DNA from: Belnapia sp. F-4-1
GTDB lineage: Bacteria > Pseudomonadota > Alphaproteobacteria > Acetobacterales > Acetobacteraceae
Direction of reading: 5' to 3'
DNA length: 64,000 nucleotides
Assembly: GCF_000802185.1 (NCBI RefSeq)
Contig: NZ_KN676113.1
Location: 3,637,019-3,701,018 of the forward strand
Positions 22,875 through 31,948 of the stretch are shown here, in pieces (position 1 is the stretch's first letter; the number at the start of each line of letters is the position of its first letter). The notes under the pieces are model-generated. The model saw only the letters and a list, made by a program, of their open reading frames with translations. It did not search any database and had not been told where the DNA came from. Made by a program: the position numbers and the translations under genes.

Positions 22875-24905
22875 ATGAGTGCCGATGACGAGTTGCGGGA
22901 GCTGGCGGAGGCCGCCGGCGTCGCTACCACCTGGCGCGACGTGCATGGCCGGTTGCAGGCCATCGCGCCGGAGACAATGCGTGCTGTCCTCACCGCCCTC
23001 GGCCTGCCCGAGGATGCGCGGGAGGCGCGCCACCTCCTGCGCGAGCTGGAAGGCCGCCTGCCGCCGCTGGTGACCGTGACGGTAGGGCCGGACGGCGTCG
23101 CCATCCCCGGCGCCCAGCCTGGCCATCGCTTCCAATTGCAGATCGAGGGCGGCGATCGAATCGAGGGCCGGCTGGAAACCGGATGGGGGGGCGAGGCGCG
23201 GCTGCCCGCCATCTCCACGCCCGGCTACCACCGCCTCACCCTCGATGGCGGCCATGCAACCATCGCCGCCGCCCCGCCCCGCTGCGTCACGCTGAACGAC
23301 CTCGGAGCCGAGGTCCATAACGGCGCCGCGCCCTGGGCCCTTGCCGCGCAGATCTATTCGCTGCGCCGTCAGGGCGATGGTGGCATCGGCGATTTCGGCG
23401 GCGTCGCGGCCTTTGCCCATGCCGCCGGCCGCCGGGGCGCGGCGGCGCTGGCGATCAGCCCCGCCCACGCGCTGTTCAGTGCCGATCCCAGCAAGTACGG
23501 GCCCTACGCGCCCTCCAGCCGGATCATGCTGAACGTGCTGCACGCCGATCCGGCGGCCGCGCTCGGCACGGCTTCCGTGCTGCCGGCCGAGGATGCGCCG
23601 CTGATCGACTGGCCAGGGGCGACCGCGGCCAAGCTTGCCCAGTTCCGCGTGCTGTTCGACGCCGCCGCCGACCATCCGGGCTTCGTCGAGTACCGGCGTG
23701 AGGCCGGCCCCGCCCTTGAGGATCATGCCCGCTTCGAGGCGCTGCACGCGCATTTCTACGGCCAGTCGCCCGATCTCTGGCACTGGCGCAACTGGCCTGA
23801 TGAGTACCGCACCCCGCAAAGCCCCGGCGTGCAGCGCTTCGCCCGGGAAAATGCGCGCGAGGTCGCCTTCCACGCCTTTTGCCAATGGCTGGCCGATGCT
23901 TCCCGTGGGGCGGCGCAGCAGGCGGCGCGCGAGGCCGGGATGCCGGTCGGCCTCATCGCCGACCTCGCCGTCGGCACGGATGGCGGCGGCAGCCATGCCT
24001 GGTCGCGCCAGCGGGAGATCCTGCCCGGCCTTTCGGTCGGCGCGCCGCCCGACATCTTCTCGCCGCTCGGCCAGGATTGGGGCCTCACCGCCTTCTCCCC
24101 GCTCGAGATGCGGATGGGCGGTTTCGGCGCCTTCACCGAGCTGTTGCAGGCGACCTTCCGCCATGCCGGCGGCCTGCGCGTCGACCACGCGATGGGCCTC
24201 GCGCGGCTTTGGGTGGTACCGCAGGGCCTCGGCCCTTCGGCCGGCGCCTATCTCCGCTACCCGATGCAGGACATGCTGCGCCTGCTGGCCCTCGAATCCC
24301 ACCGCCACCAGGCCATCGTCATCGGCGAGGATCTCGGCACCTTGCCGGAGGGCTTCCAGGGCGAGATGGCGCGCGCCGGCATCCTCGGCATGCGCGTCCT
24401 CTGGTTCGAGCAGGAGCAGGACCGGAGCTTCCGCCCGCCGCATGGCTGGTCGCCCGACGCCGCGGCGATGACGACGACGCATGACCTGCCGACCATCACC
24501 GGCTGGTGGCGCGGCCTCGATATCGGCTGGCGCGATCGCCTGGGCCTCTTCCCCGAGGCCGACACGGCGAAGCAGGAGGAGGCCCGCCGCGCCGAGGACC
24601 GCAGCGCCCTCTGGGGTGCCTTCCTCGACAGCGGCGCCGCGACCGGCGACGAGCCCGTTCCCGAGGATGCCGAATCGGTAGTTGAGGCGGCCATCGCCCA
24701 TACGGCAAGCGCCGCCTGCACCCTGGCCATCCTCCCCATCGAGGATGCGCTGGCCCTGCCGGAGCAGCCCAACCTGCCCGGCACCACCGAGGGCCATCCG
24801 AACTGGCAGCGCCGCATGCCCGGCGAAGCTGCCCATCTGTTGGACGATCCCGCGGTCGCCCGCCGCATCGAGATCCTTGCCCGCGCCCGACCTAAAGGAG
24901 AATGA
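22875..24905 (+). CDS. malQ: 4-alpha-glucanotransferase (amylomaltase)
   Basis: 676-residue GH77 enzyme that transfers maltodextrin segments between glucans. Catalytic motifs: nucleophile Asp437 (LRVDHAMGLARLW), Glu485 (VIGEDLGTLPEG) and Asp537 (TTHDLPTITGWW). An N-terminal ~130-residue extension, usual in proteobacterial MalQ, precedes the barrel. The start 4 bases after the treZ stop (ATG 22875) excludes an upstream treZ-overlapping extension. It overlaps treY by 4 bp. It probably lengthens short oligosaccharides into TreY substrates. Confidence 0.92.
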   Translation: MSADDELRELAEAAGVATTWRDVHGRLQAIAPETMRAVLTALGLPEDAREARHLLRELEGRLPPLVTVTVGPDGVAIPGAQPGHRFQLQIEGGDRIEGRLETGWGGEARLPAISTPGYHRLTLDGGHATIAAAPPRCVTLNDLGAEVHNGAAPWALAAQIYSLRRQGDGGIGDFGGVAAFAHAAGRRGAAALAISPAHALFSADPSKYGPYAPSSRIMLNVLHADPAAALGTASVLPAEDAPLIDWPGATAAKLAQFRVLFDAAADHPGFVEYRREAGPALEDHARFEALHAHFYGQSPDLWHWRNWPDEYRTPQSPGVQRFARENAREVAFHAFCQWLADASRGAAQQAAREAGMPVGLIADLAVGTDGGGSHAWSRQREILPGLSVGAPPDIFSPLGQDWGLTAFSPLEMRMGGFGAFTELLQATFRHAGGLRVDHAMGLARLWVVPQGLGPSAGAYLRYPMQDMLRLLALESHRHQAIVIGEDLGTLPEGFQGEMARAGILGMRVLWFEQEQDRSFRPPHGWSPDAAAMTTTHDLPTITGWWRGLDIGWRDRLGLFPEADTAKQEEARRAEDRSALWGAFLDSGAATGDEPVPEDAESVVEAAIAHTASAACTLAILPIEDALALPEQPNLPGTTEGHPNWQRRMPGEAAHLLDDPAVARRIEILARARPKGE

Positions 24906-27700
24906 CGCTCGTGCCGATTCCACTACGGGCGACGGCCCGGCTTCAATTCCATGCCGGTTTCACCCTCGACGATGCCGTGCCCCTGGTGCCCTACCTGGCC
25001 CGGCTCGGCATCAGCCATCTTTATGCCTCGCCCATCCTGAAGGCGCGGCCCGGTTCCACCCATGGTTACGACATTGTCGACCATCGCCAGATCAACCCGG
25101 AACTGGGTGGCGAGCCGGCGCTGCGCCGGCTCTCGGCCGCGCTGAAGGAGGCCGGGCTCGGCCTCATCCTCGACATCGTGCCAAACCATATGGGCGTCGG
25201 CGGCGCCGACAATGAATGGTGGCTCGACGTGCTCGAGTGGGGCCGTCAGAGCCCCTTCGCCTCCTATTTCGACATCGACTGGGAGCCGCCGGACCGCTCG
25301 CTCTCCAGCCGCCTGCTCGCCCCCTTCCTCGGCGATCCCTATGGCGAGGTGCTCGCCTCCGGCAACCTCGTCCTGAAATTCGAGGCCAGTACCGGCCGCT
25401 TCTATGCCGAGTATTACGAGCACCGCTTCCCCATCGCGCCACAGCACTACCACCACATCCTCCAGGCTTCAGGGGAGCCGGGGCTGCAGGAGCTCGCCCT
25501 TGCCTTCGGCCGCATCGGCCTGCACCAGCGCGACCGCGCGCTCTCGCGGGGCGAGGCCTCCGCCTGCCGCGCCCGCCTCGCCGATGCGGCGGCGACCGAG
25601 GTCGGCCGCGCCGGCATCGCCCGTGCGCTCGCCGCTTTCGACGCGAATGAGGAGGCTGGCCGCCTCGCCCTGCATCGCCTGCTGGAGCGCCAGCACTACC
25701 GCCTTGCCTGGTGGCGTGCCGCGGCCGACGAGATCAACTGGCGCCGCTTCTTCGACATCACCTCTCTCGCCGGCCTCCGCGTCGAATTGCCGGAAGTCTT
25801 CGACGCCACGCATGAACTGGTGCTGAACCTTTATGCCGAAGGCACCATCGACGGCGTCCGCATCGACCATGTGGACGGTCTGGCCGATCCGCGCGGCTAT
25901 TGCCGCAAGCTGCACCGCCGCATGGAGACGGTCCGCCCCGACCAGCCGCCGCTGATCTGGGTAGAGAAGATCCTCGCCCCCTTCGAGACGCTGCGCACCG
26001 ACTGGATGGTGGACGGCACCACCGGCTACGACTTCATGGACGAGGCGAGCGGCGTGTTGCATGACCCGGCGGGGGAGGGGCCGCTGACCGCGCTCTGGAC
26101 CGAGCAGACCCGCCGCACCGGCGAGTTCGAGGTCGAGGTGCGCGAGGCCAAGCGCCAGATCCTCCGCGACAACCTCGCCTCCGAGCTGAACGCGACGGCG
26201 GCCGCCCTCAAGCGCGTCGCCATGCGGGACCTCGTGACCCGCGACTTCACCCTGACGGCGCTGCGCCGCGCGCTGGCCGAGGTGCTGGTGCATTTCCCGA
26301 TCTACCGGCTCTACATCACCTCCGGCGGCCGCAGCGCCGAGGACAAGCGCATTTTGGACTGGGCCATCGCCGGCGCCCGTCGCACCGTCCGCGCCACCGA
26401 GCGGCCCCTGCTGGAGCTGCTCGATGGCTGGCTCGGCGGCGAGCCGCCCCGCAGCCTGCCGCCCAACCAGCGGCGGGAGCGCCTCTCGGCCGCGGTGCGC
26501 TTCCAGCAGCTCTCCGCCCCGGCGACGGCGAAGAGCGTCGAGGACACCGCCTTCTACCGCTATGGGCGGCTGCTCTCGCGCAACGAGGTCGGTTCGGACC
26601 CGGGCCGCTTCGCCGTCACCCCCGCCGGCTTCCATGCAACGGCCAAGGCGCGGGTGAAGAACTTCCCGCGCGCCCTGCTGGCGACGGCGACGCATGATCA
26701 CAAGCGCGGCGAGGATGTCCGCGCCCGCCTCGCTGTCCTCTCCGAGATTCCGGCCGAATGGTCCGGCGCGGTGCAGCGCTGGACGCGCCTCAACGCCTCG
26801 CTCCGCAAGACGCTGGACGATGGCGCGGCGCCGGGGATGAGCGCCCAGCTCATGCTCTACCAAACGCTCGTCTCCGCCTGGCCCCTCGGCCTCGCCGCGG
26901 ATGACGAGGCGGGCGTCACGGCCTTCCTCGACCGCGTCGCCGCCTGGCAGGAGAAGGCGTTGCGCGAGGCCAAGCGCCGCACCGAATGGGCGGTGCCCAA
27001 TGGGGACTACGAAGCCGCCTGCCGCGACTTCATCTTCGCTTGCATGGCCCCCGACCGTGCCAGCCACCTCCGCGACGAGGTCGCCGGCTTTGCCGCCCGC
27101 ATCGCTCCGGCCGGGGCGGTGAACGGGCTCGCCCAGCTCCTCCTGCGCTGCACCGCGCCCGGCGTGCCCGATCTCTACCAGGGCACCGAGTTCTGGGACC
27201 TCAGCCTGGTCGATCCCGACAACCGACGCCCCGTCGATTACGCCGCCCGCCGCGAGAGCCTGGAGGCCGCCACCCCGCCCCAGGACCTCCTGCAGCACTG
27301 GCAGGACGGGCGGGTGAAGCAGGCCGTGCTCGCCCGCGCCCTTGCGGCCCGCGCCGAGCACGCTGCCCTCTTCGCCGGGGGCGACTACCAGCCCCTCGTC
27401 GTCGAGGGGCCCCTGGCGAGCCATGTCCTCGCCTTCGCCCGCAGCCACAAGGGCCGCTCGGTGATCGCCGTCGCCACCCGCCTGCCTGCGACGCTCATGG
27501 GCGACACGGCGCTTCCGCTCGTGCCGCAAGAGGAATGGCGCGGAACCGAACTCGTCCTGCCGCGTCCAGGTGGGGAACACGGCTGGCGGGATGCGTTGAC
27601 CGGGGCGGTCCTCGGCGCGCCCGGGGGAGAAGCGGGGGATCGTCTACCCTTGGCCGAGATCCTCGCCCGCCTGCCGGTCGCGTTGCTGGAGGTGGGATGA
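24902..27700 (+). CDS. treY: Malto-oligosyltrehalose synthase
   Basis: 932-residue GH13_26 enzyme that isomerises the reducing-end alpha-1,4 bond of maltodextrins to the alpha,alpha-1,1 bond of trehalose. The conserved start (FHAGFTLDDA, LGISHLYASPIL) and LDIVPNHMG are present. Catalytic residues are Asp322 (GVRIDHVDGLADP) and Glu355 (IWVEKIL). The length is on the long side for TreY (about 700-950 is usual). ATGA overlaps on both sides, with malQ and otsA. Confidence 0.94.
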   Translation: MTLVPIPLRATARLQFHAGFTLDDAVPLVPYLARLGISHLYASPILKARPGSTHGYDIVDHRQINPELGGEPALRRLSAALKEAGLGLILDIVPNHMGVGGADNEWWLDVLEWGRQSPFASYFDIDWEPPDRSLSSRLLAPFLGDPYGEVLASGNLVLKFEASTGRFYAEYYEHRFPIAPQHYHHILQASGEPGLQELALAFGRIGLHQRDRALSRGEASACRARLADAAATEVGRAGIARALAAFDANEEAGRLALHRLLERQHYRLAWWRAAADEINWRRFFDITSLAGLRVELPEVFDATHELVLNLYAEGTIDGVRIDHVDGLADPRGYCRKLHRRMETVRPDQPPLIWVEKILAPFETLRTDWMVDGTTGYDFMDEASGVLHDPAGEGPLTALWTEQTRRTGEFEVEVREAKRQILRDNLASELNATAAALKRVAMRDLVTRDFTLTALRRALAEVLVHFPIYRLYITSGGRSAEDKRILDWAIAGARRTVRATERPLLELLDGWLGGEPPRSLPPNQRRERLSAAVRFQQLSAPATAKSVEDTAFYRYGRLLSRNEVGSDPGRFAVTPAGFHATAKARVKNFPRALLATATHDHKRGEDVRARLAVLSEIPAEWSGAVQRWTRLNASLRKTLDDGAAPGMSAQLMLYQTLVSAWPLGLAADDEAGVTAFLDRVAAWQEKALREAKRRTEWAVPNGDYEAACRDFIFACMAPDRASHLRDEVAGFAARIAPAGAVNGLAQLLLRCTAPGVPDLYQGTEFWDLSLVDPDNRRPVDYAARRESLEAATPPQDLLQHWQDGRVKQAVLARALAARAEHAALFAGGDYQPLVVEGPLASHVLAFARSHKGRSVIAVATRLPATLMGDTALPLVPQEEWRGTELVLPRPGGEHGWRDALTGAVLGAPGGEAGDRLPLAEILARLPVALLEVG

Positions 27701-29091
27701 GCCGCATCGTCGTCGTCTCCAACCGGGTGCCCGTCCCTGCCGGGAATTCCGGGCATGCCGGCGGACTTGCCGTTGCCCTGCTCGGGCTGATGCAGCGCCG
27801 CGGTGGCCTTTGGTTCGGCTGGAGCGGCGCCGTCACCGAAGAGACCGGCCCACCGGCCTTCTCCCGGCGCGGCGCCGTCGGCTATGCGACGCTCGACCTG
27901 ACCGAGGCCGAGCATCGCGGCTACTACACCGGCTATTCCAACGGCGTGCTCTGGCCGATGCTGCATTCCCTGCCGCATCTGATGGCATTCCGCCGCCAGG
28001 ACCTCGACACCTATCGCCGCGTCAACCAGCGCTTCGCCCACAACCTTGCGCCGCTGCTGGAGCAGGACGACCGCATCTGGGTGCATGACTACCACCTCTT
28101 CTCCCTGCCGGGCGCGCTGCGCAGCCAGGGGGTGCGGAACCCGACCGGCTTCTTCCTCCACGTTCCCTTCCCGGCGCCCGATGCGGCGGCCGTCGCACCC
28201 GGCATCCGGAGCTTGGTGCAGGATGTGCTGGCCTCGGACCTGCTCGGCTTCCAGACGGCCAGCGACCGCGACAACTTCGCCGCGACCGCCACCGAATTCG
28301 CCGGTGCCGTCCGCACCGGCGACCACCAGCTTGAACTCGGCGGCCGGCCGATCCGCCTCGGCGTCTTCCCTGCCGAGATTGCCGCCCGCGAGTTCGCCGC
28401 CACCGCCGCCGCGCAATCGGCCTTGGAGCCGGCCCGCCTGCTCGCCCGCTCGCTGCAGGGCCAGTCGCTCATCCTCGGCGTCGACCGGCTCGACCCGACC
28501 AAGGGCCTACCGGAGCGGCTGGAAGCCTTCCGCCGCGTCATCGCCCGCCGTCCGGCCCGCAGCGCGACCATGCTGCAGATCGCAGCCCCGTCGCGCGAAG
28601 ACGTGCTGGCCTATCGCCGCCTCCGTCAGGAAGTCGACAGCGCCGCTGGTTCCATCAACAGCGAATTCGGCGAGCCGGACTGGCTGCCACTGCGCCTCCT
28701 CGCCCGCCCGCAGACGCGCGACACGGTGGCCGGCTTCATGCGCCTCGCCCGGGTCTGCCTGGTGACCCCGATCCGTGACGGGATGAACCTCGTCGCCAAG
28801 GAGTTCATCGCCGCCCAGGACCCGAGCGACCCCGGCGTGCTCGTTCTTTCGCGCTTCGCCGGCGCCGCCGCCCAGCTCTCCTCCGCCTTGCTGGTCAATC
28901 CGCATGACGCCGAGGGCATGGCGGAGGCGCTGACCTGCGCCCTCGACATGCCGCGTGCCGAACGCCTTGAGCGTTGGCTTGCTGCCTGGGAAGCGATCGC
29001 CGGCGCCTCGCCCGAGGGATGGGGCGAGGATTTCCTTCGCGCCCTTGCACCGGGCGACCTCGCCGGACTGCCCGCCGCGGGTAGCGCCTGA
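27697..29091 (+). CDS. otsA: Alpha,alpha-trehalose-6-phosphate synthase
   Basis: 464-residue GT20 enzyme that joins UDP-glucose and glucose-6-phosphate. E. coli OtsA landmarks are all present: VVVSNRVP, GGLAVALLG, WFGWSG, YSNGVLWP, IWVHDYHL, FFLHVPFP, the donor-binding RLDPTKG, and RDGMNLVAKE near the C-terminus. No OtsB phosphatase gene is in the operon or window, so trehalose-6-phosphate must be dephosphorylated by a protein encoded elsewhere. The start overlaps the treY stop (ATGA). It is the last gene of the operon. Confidence 0.93.
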   Translation: MSRIVVVSNRVPVPAGNSGHAGGLAVALLGLMQRRGGLWFGWSGAVTEETGPPAFSRRGAVGYATLDLTEAEHRGYYTGYSNGVLWPMLHSLPHLMAFRRQDLDTYRRVNQRFAHNLAPLLEQDDRIWVHDYHLFSLPGALRSQGVRNPTGFFLHVPFPAPDAAAVAPGIRSLVQDVLASDLLGFQTASDRDNFAATATEFAGAVRTGDHQLELGGRPIRLGVFPAEIAAREFAATAAAQSALEPARLLARSLQGQSLILGVDRLDPTKGLPERLEAFRRVIARRPARSATMLQIAAPSREDVLAYRRLRQEVDSAAGSINSEFGEPDWLPLRLLARPQTRDTVAGFMRLARVCLVTPIRDGMNLVAKEFIAAQDPSDPGVLVLSRFAGAAAQLSSALLVNPHDAEGMAEALTCALDMPRAERLERWLAAWEAIAGASPEGWGEDFLRALAPGDLAGLPAAGSA

Positions 29092-29120
29092 GCCGTTGCC
29101 ATGCCAACCTGACCGCCGGA

Positions 29121-29140
29121 CCCGGCACCAAAAGGCCGGG
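29121..29140 (+). terminator. GC-rich hairpin after otsA
   Basis: CCCGGC pairs with GCCGGG across an 8-base A-rich loop, 29 bases after the otsA stop and 20 before the TRAP gene. It could end or attenuate the glycogen/trehalose transcript. There is no T tract, so termination is only a suggestion. Confidence 0.4.
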
Positions 29141-29159
29141 CGGATGGGGAGGGAAGGCC

Positions 29160-30143
29160 ATGGCTTCAGGGATCACCCGCCGGGGTGCGCTCCTCGGCGG
29201 CGCGTTGCTCGCGGCGCCCGCCATCGCGCACGGGCAAGGCACGCGCGCACTTCGCTTCGGTCATGTCCAGCCACCCGAGGGCGAGATCAACCGTGGCATC
29301 CTCCGGGCCGCGGAACTGCTGAAGGAGCGCTCCGGCGGCCGGTTCAGGATCGATAACTTCCCCTCCTCCCAGCTGGGCGGCGAGCGGGACATGCTGAGCC
29401 AGGTCTCCTCGGGCACGCTCGACCTCTGCATCACCGGCCCGGGCGTGCTTGGCTCCTGGGTTCGCCCGCTCTCCATTTTGGAAAGCCCGTTCCTCACCCG
29501 CGACTTCGCGCAGTTGCAGCGGATGTTCGAGCATCCGGCGGTGCAGGCGATGCGCCGCCAGCTCGCCGAGCAGCGCAGCATGCGTGTGCTCGCCCCCTGG
29601 TATTATGGCACCCGCCAGCTGACCACGCGCGACCGGCCCGTCCGCCTGCCCGAGGAATTGAAGGGCCTCAAGATCCGCGTGCCCGAGGCGCCGCTCTTCC
29701 TCGACATGATGCGGACGCTCGGCGCCGCGCCGACGCCCATGTCGCTCGGCGAGGTTTATCTCTCGCTGCAGACCGGCGTCATCGACGGGCAGGAGAACCC
29801 GCTGCCCACCATCGCCGCGAACAAGTTCATGGAAGTCCAGAAATACGTGAACCTGACAGGGCATATCCTTGTCCCGCTGGTGCCTGTGCTGAGCGAGCAG
29901 ACATGGGCGGCCCTGCCGCCCGCCGACCGCGACATGCTGGTCGCCGCGCTGGCCGAGGGCGGCGCCCTCGGCGGCCAGCTCACCCGTGAGAGCGAGCAGC
30001 GCCTGCGTGGCGAGTTCGAAGCGCGCGGCACGATCTTTGTCGACAGCGACCGCGCCGCCTTCCAGCGCGCCCTGGGCCCCATGTACGCCCGTTACGAGGA
30101 GGTCTGGGGCCGCGGCGTCCATGCCGCGCTGCAGGCGCTGTGA
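29160..30143 (+). CDS. TRAP transporter substrate-binding protein (DctP family)
   Basis: 327-residue periplasmic binding protein. The N-terminus has TRRGALLGGALLAAPAIAHGQ, a Tat-like twin-Arg signal peptide. The mature part has the DctP core (ERDMLSQVSSGTLDL, LKGLKIRVPEAPLFLDMMRTLGA, GEVYLSLQTGVIDGQENP); the arginine of LKIRVPEA is the usual carboxylate-binding position. First gene of a DctP-DctQ-DctM operon, overlapping DctQ by 4 bp. The substrate is probably an organic acid; which one is not evident. Confidence 0.9.
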   Translation: MASGITRRGALLGGALLAAPAIAHGQGTRALRFGHVQPPEGEINRGILRAAELLKERSGGRFRIDNFPSSQLGGERDMLSQVSSGTLDLCITGPGVLGSWVRPLSILESPFLTRDFAQLQRMFEHPAVQAMRRQLAEQRSMRVLAPWYYGTRQLTTRDRPVRLPEELKGLKIRVPEAPLFLDMMRTLGAAPTPMSLGEVYLSLQTGVIDGQENPLPTIAANKFMEVQKYVNLTGHILVPLVPVLSEQTWAALPPADRDMLVAALAEGGALGGQLTRESEQRLRGEFEARGTIFVDSDRAAFQRALGPMYARYEEVWGRGVHAALQAL

Positions 30144-30634
30144 GGCTGCTGCGCCGGGCCGATGAGGCCCTTTCCGTCCTGCTCGGCGTCGCGCTCTTCG
30201 CCGTGCTGATCTGGCAAGTGGTGACGCGCTACCTGCTTGGCGACCCGAGCGCTTATACGGAGGAGGCGGCGCGGTACCTCTATGTCGGCGTCGTCTTCTT
30301 CGGCGCCGCGGCGGCGGTCGGCGACCGCAGCCATATTGGCATGCCCTTCCTGGTGGAGCGCCTGTCGCCTGGCCCGCGCCTCGCCGTCTCGCTGTTGACC
30401 CAGGCGCTGACGCTCGCCTTCTGCGCCGCCATCATCCTCTGGGGCTGGCGCGCCGCCGCCCGCGAATGGGACCTGCCGAGCATGGCCATGGAAATCCCGA
30501 CCGGGCTGGTGCTGGCCATCATCCCGGCCAGCGCCGCCATCATGGCCGTGCGGACGCTCGCCTGCATGGCCGAGGATGTCCGCGCCTTCCGCCGCGGCGA
30601 GGTGCTGACCGCCTCCGCCGCCCGGGATTTCTAG
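30140..30634 (+). CDS. TRAP transporter small permease (DctQ)
   Basis: 164-residue integral membrane protein with about four hydrophobic segments, including FAVLIWQVVTRYLLG, the typical DctQ first-helix end. A conserved EEAARYLYVGVVFFGAAAAVGDRSHI segment follows. The GTG start overlaps the DctP stop by 4 bp; the DctM gene begins 2 bases after its stop. It works as the small subunit of a Na+- or H+-driven organic-acid importer. Confidence 0.9.
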   Translation: MRLLRRADEALSVLLGVALFAVLIWQVVTRYLLGDPSAYTEEAARYLYVGVVFFGAAAAVGDRSHIGMPFLVERLSPGPRLAVSLLTQALTLAFCAAIILWGWRAAAREWDLPSMAMEIPTGLVLAIIPASAAIMAVRTLACMAEDVRAFRRGEVLTASAARDF

Positions 30635-30636
30635 GG

Positions 30637-31911
30637 ATGCTCGGTTTCTTCGGTGCCTGGCTCGGCCTGGTGGTGCTGGCCCAGCCCGTCGCCTTCGCCC
30701 TCGGCGTCGTCGCCGTCGGCTGGCTGATGCTGGAAGGCGCGCCGATGATCACCGCGCCGCAGCGCCTCATGGCCGGCGCCGACAACTTCGCTCTGCTCGC
30801 CGTGCCCTTCTTCGTCCTCGCCGGCAACCTGATGAACACATCGGGCGTCACGGACCGCATCTACGGCTTCGCCTCCGCCATGGTCGGGCATTTCCGCGGG
30901 GGGCTGGGGCATGTGAACATCCTCGGCTCGGTGATCTTCTCCGGCATGTCGGGCAGTGCCGTCGCCGATGCCGGCGGACTCGGCGCGCTCGAGATCAAGG
31001 CCATGGTGAAGGAGGGCTACCGGCCGGAATTCGCAGGCGCCCTGACGGCCGCCTCCTGCGTCGTCGGGCCGATCATCCCGCCCTCAATCCCGCTCGTCCT
31101 TTATGCGGTGATCTCCAACACCTCGATCGGCCGGCTTTTCCTCGGCGGCATCGTCCCCGGCCTCGTCATCGGCGCGGCGCTGATGCTCTATGTCTGGTAC
31201 GTGGCGGGGAAGGAGGGCTTCCCGCGTGGCCGCCGCCACACATGGGCAGAGCGCGGTCAAGCCGCCGCCCGCGCCTTCCTCCCCCTGCTGACGCCGGCGA
31301 TCATCCTCGGCGGCATGTTCGGCGGCATCTTCACCGCGACCGAGGCCGCCGCCGTCGCCGCCCTTTATGCCCTGCTGCTCGGCACCGTGGTCTACCGCGA
31401 GCTTGGCTGGCGCCAGCTCGTCCAGGTCTTCCGCGAGAGCATGAACACCACGGCGACGGTCGCCTTCATCGTCTGCGCCGCGACGCTGTTCAACTGGGTC
31501 CTGGCCCGTGAGAGGGTGCCTCAGCAGGTGGCGGAACTCCTGCTCGGCGTCACCGACGATCCGATGCTGATGCTGCTGCTCATCAACCTGTTGCTCTTCT
31601 TCCTCGGCATGTTCATGGAGGCGCTGGCCATCATGGTGCTGACCGTGCCCGTGCTGATGCCGGTGGTGACGCAGCTCGGCATCGACCCGGTGCATTTCGG
31701 CATGGTCATCACCCTGAACCTGATGCTTGGCCTGCTGCACCCGCCGATGGGCATCGGCCTCTTCGTCGTGGCGAAGGTCGGCAACATCCCCTACGGCAAG
31801 CTGGCCTGGGCGACGCTGCCCTTCTTCATCCCGTTGATCGGCGCCCTCATCCTGCTGACCGTCTTCCCGCAGATCACCCTGGTGCTTCCGAACCTGGTCT
31901 ACGGCTCCTAG
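30637..31911 (+). CDS. TRAP transporter large permease (DctM)
   Basis: 424-residue membrane protein with about 12 hydrophobic helices. DctM signatures include GGLGHVNILGSVIFSGMSGSAVADAGGLG and GPIIPPSIPLVLYAVIS. It begins 2 bases after the DctQ stop; the in-frame region upstream overlaps dctQ and is not conserved. It completes the TRAP importer. Confidence 0.93.
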   Translation: MLGFFGAWLGLVVLAQPVAFALGVVAVGWLMLEGAPMITAPQRLMAGADNFALLAVPFFVLAGNLMNTSGVTDRIYGFASAMVGHFRGGLGHVNILGSVIFSGMSGSAVADAGGLGALEIKAMVKEGYRPEFAGALTAASCVVGPIIPPSIPLVLYAVISNTSIGRLFLGGIVPGLVIGAALMLYVWYVAGKEGFPRGRRHTWAERGQAAARAFLPLLTPAIILGGMFGGIFTATEAAAVAALYALLLGTVVYRELGWRQLVQVFRESMNTTATVAFIVCAATLFNWVLARERVPQQVAELLLGVTDDPMLMLLLINLLLFFLGMFMEALAIMVLTVPVLMPVVTQLGIDPVHFGMVITLNLMLGLLHPPMGIGLFVVAKVGNIPYGKLAWATLPFFIPLIGALILLTVFPQITLVLPNLVYGS

Positions 31912-31916
31912 ACTGA

Positions 31917-31940
31917 TCCTCCGGCAGGCAACCCGGAGGA
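31917..31940 (+). promoter_or_regulatory. Perfect hairpin covering the hydantoinase ribosome-binding site
   Basis: TCCTCCGG and CCGGAGGA form a perfect 8-bp stem with an 8-base loop just before the ATG at 31949. The 3' arm contains the GGAGGA Shine-Dalgarno-like sequence. The folded RNA would therefore hide the ribosome-binding site, or the hairpin could terminate the dctM transcript. A second purine-rich stretch (GAAGG) lies outside the stem. The structure is seen; the regulatory role is inferred. Confidence 0.45.
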
Positions 31941-31948
31941 GAAGGCGG

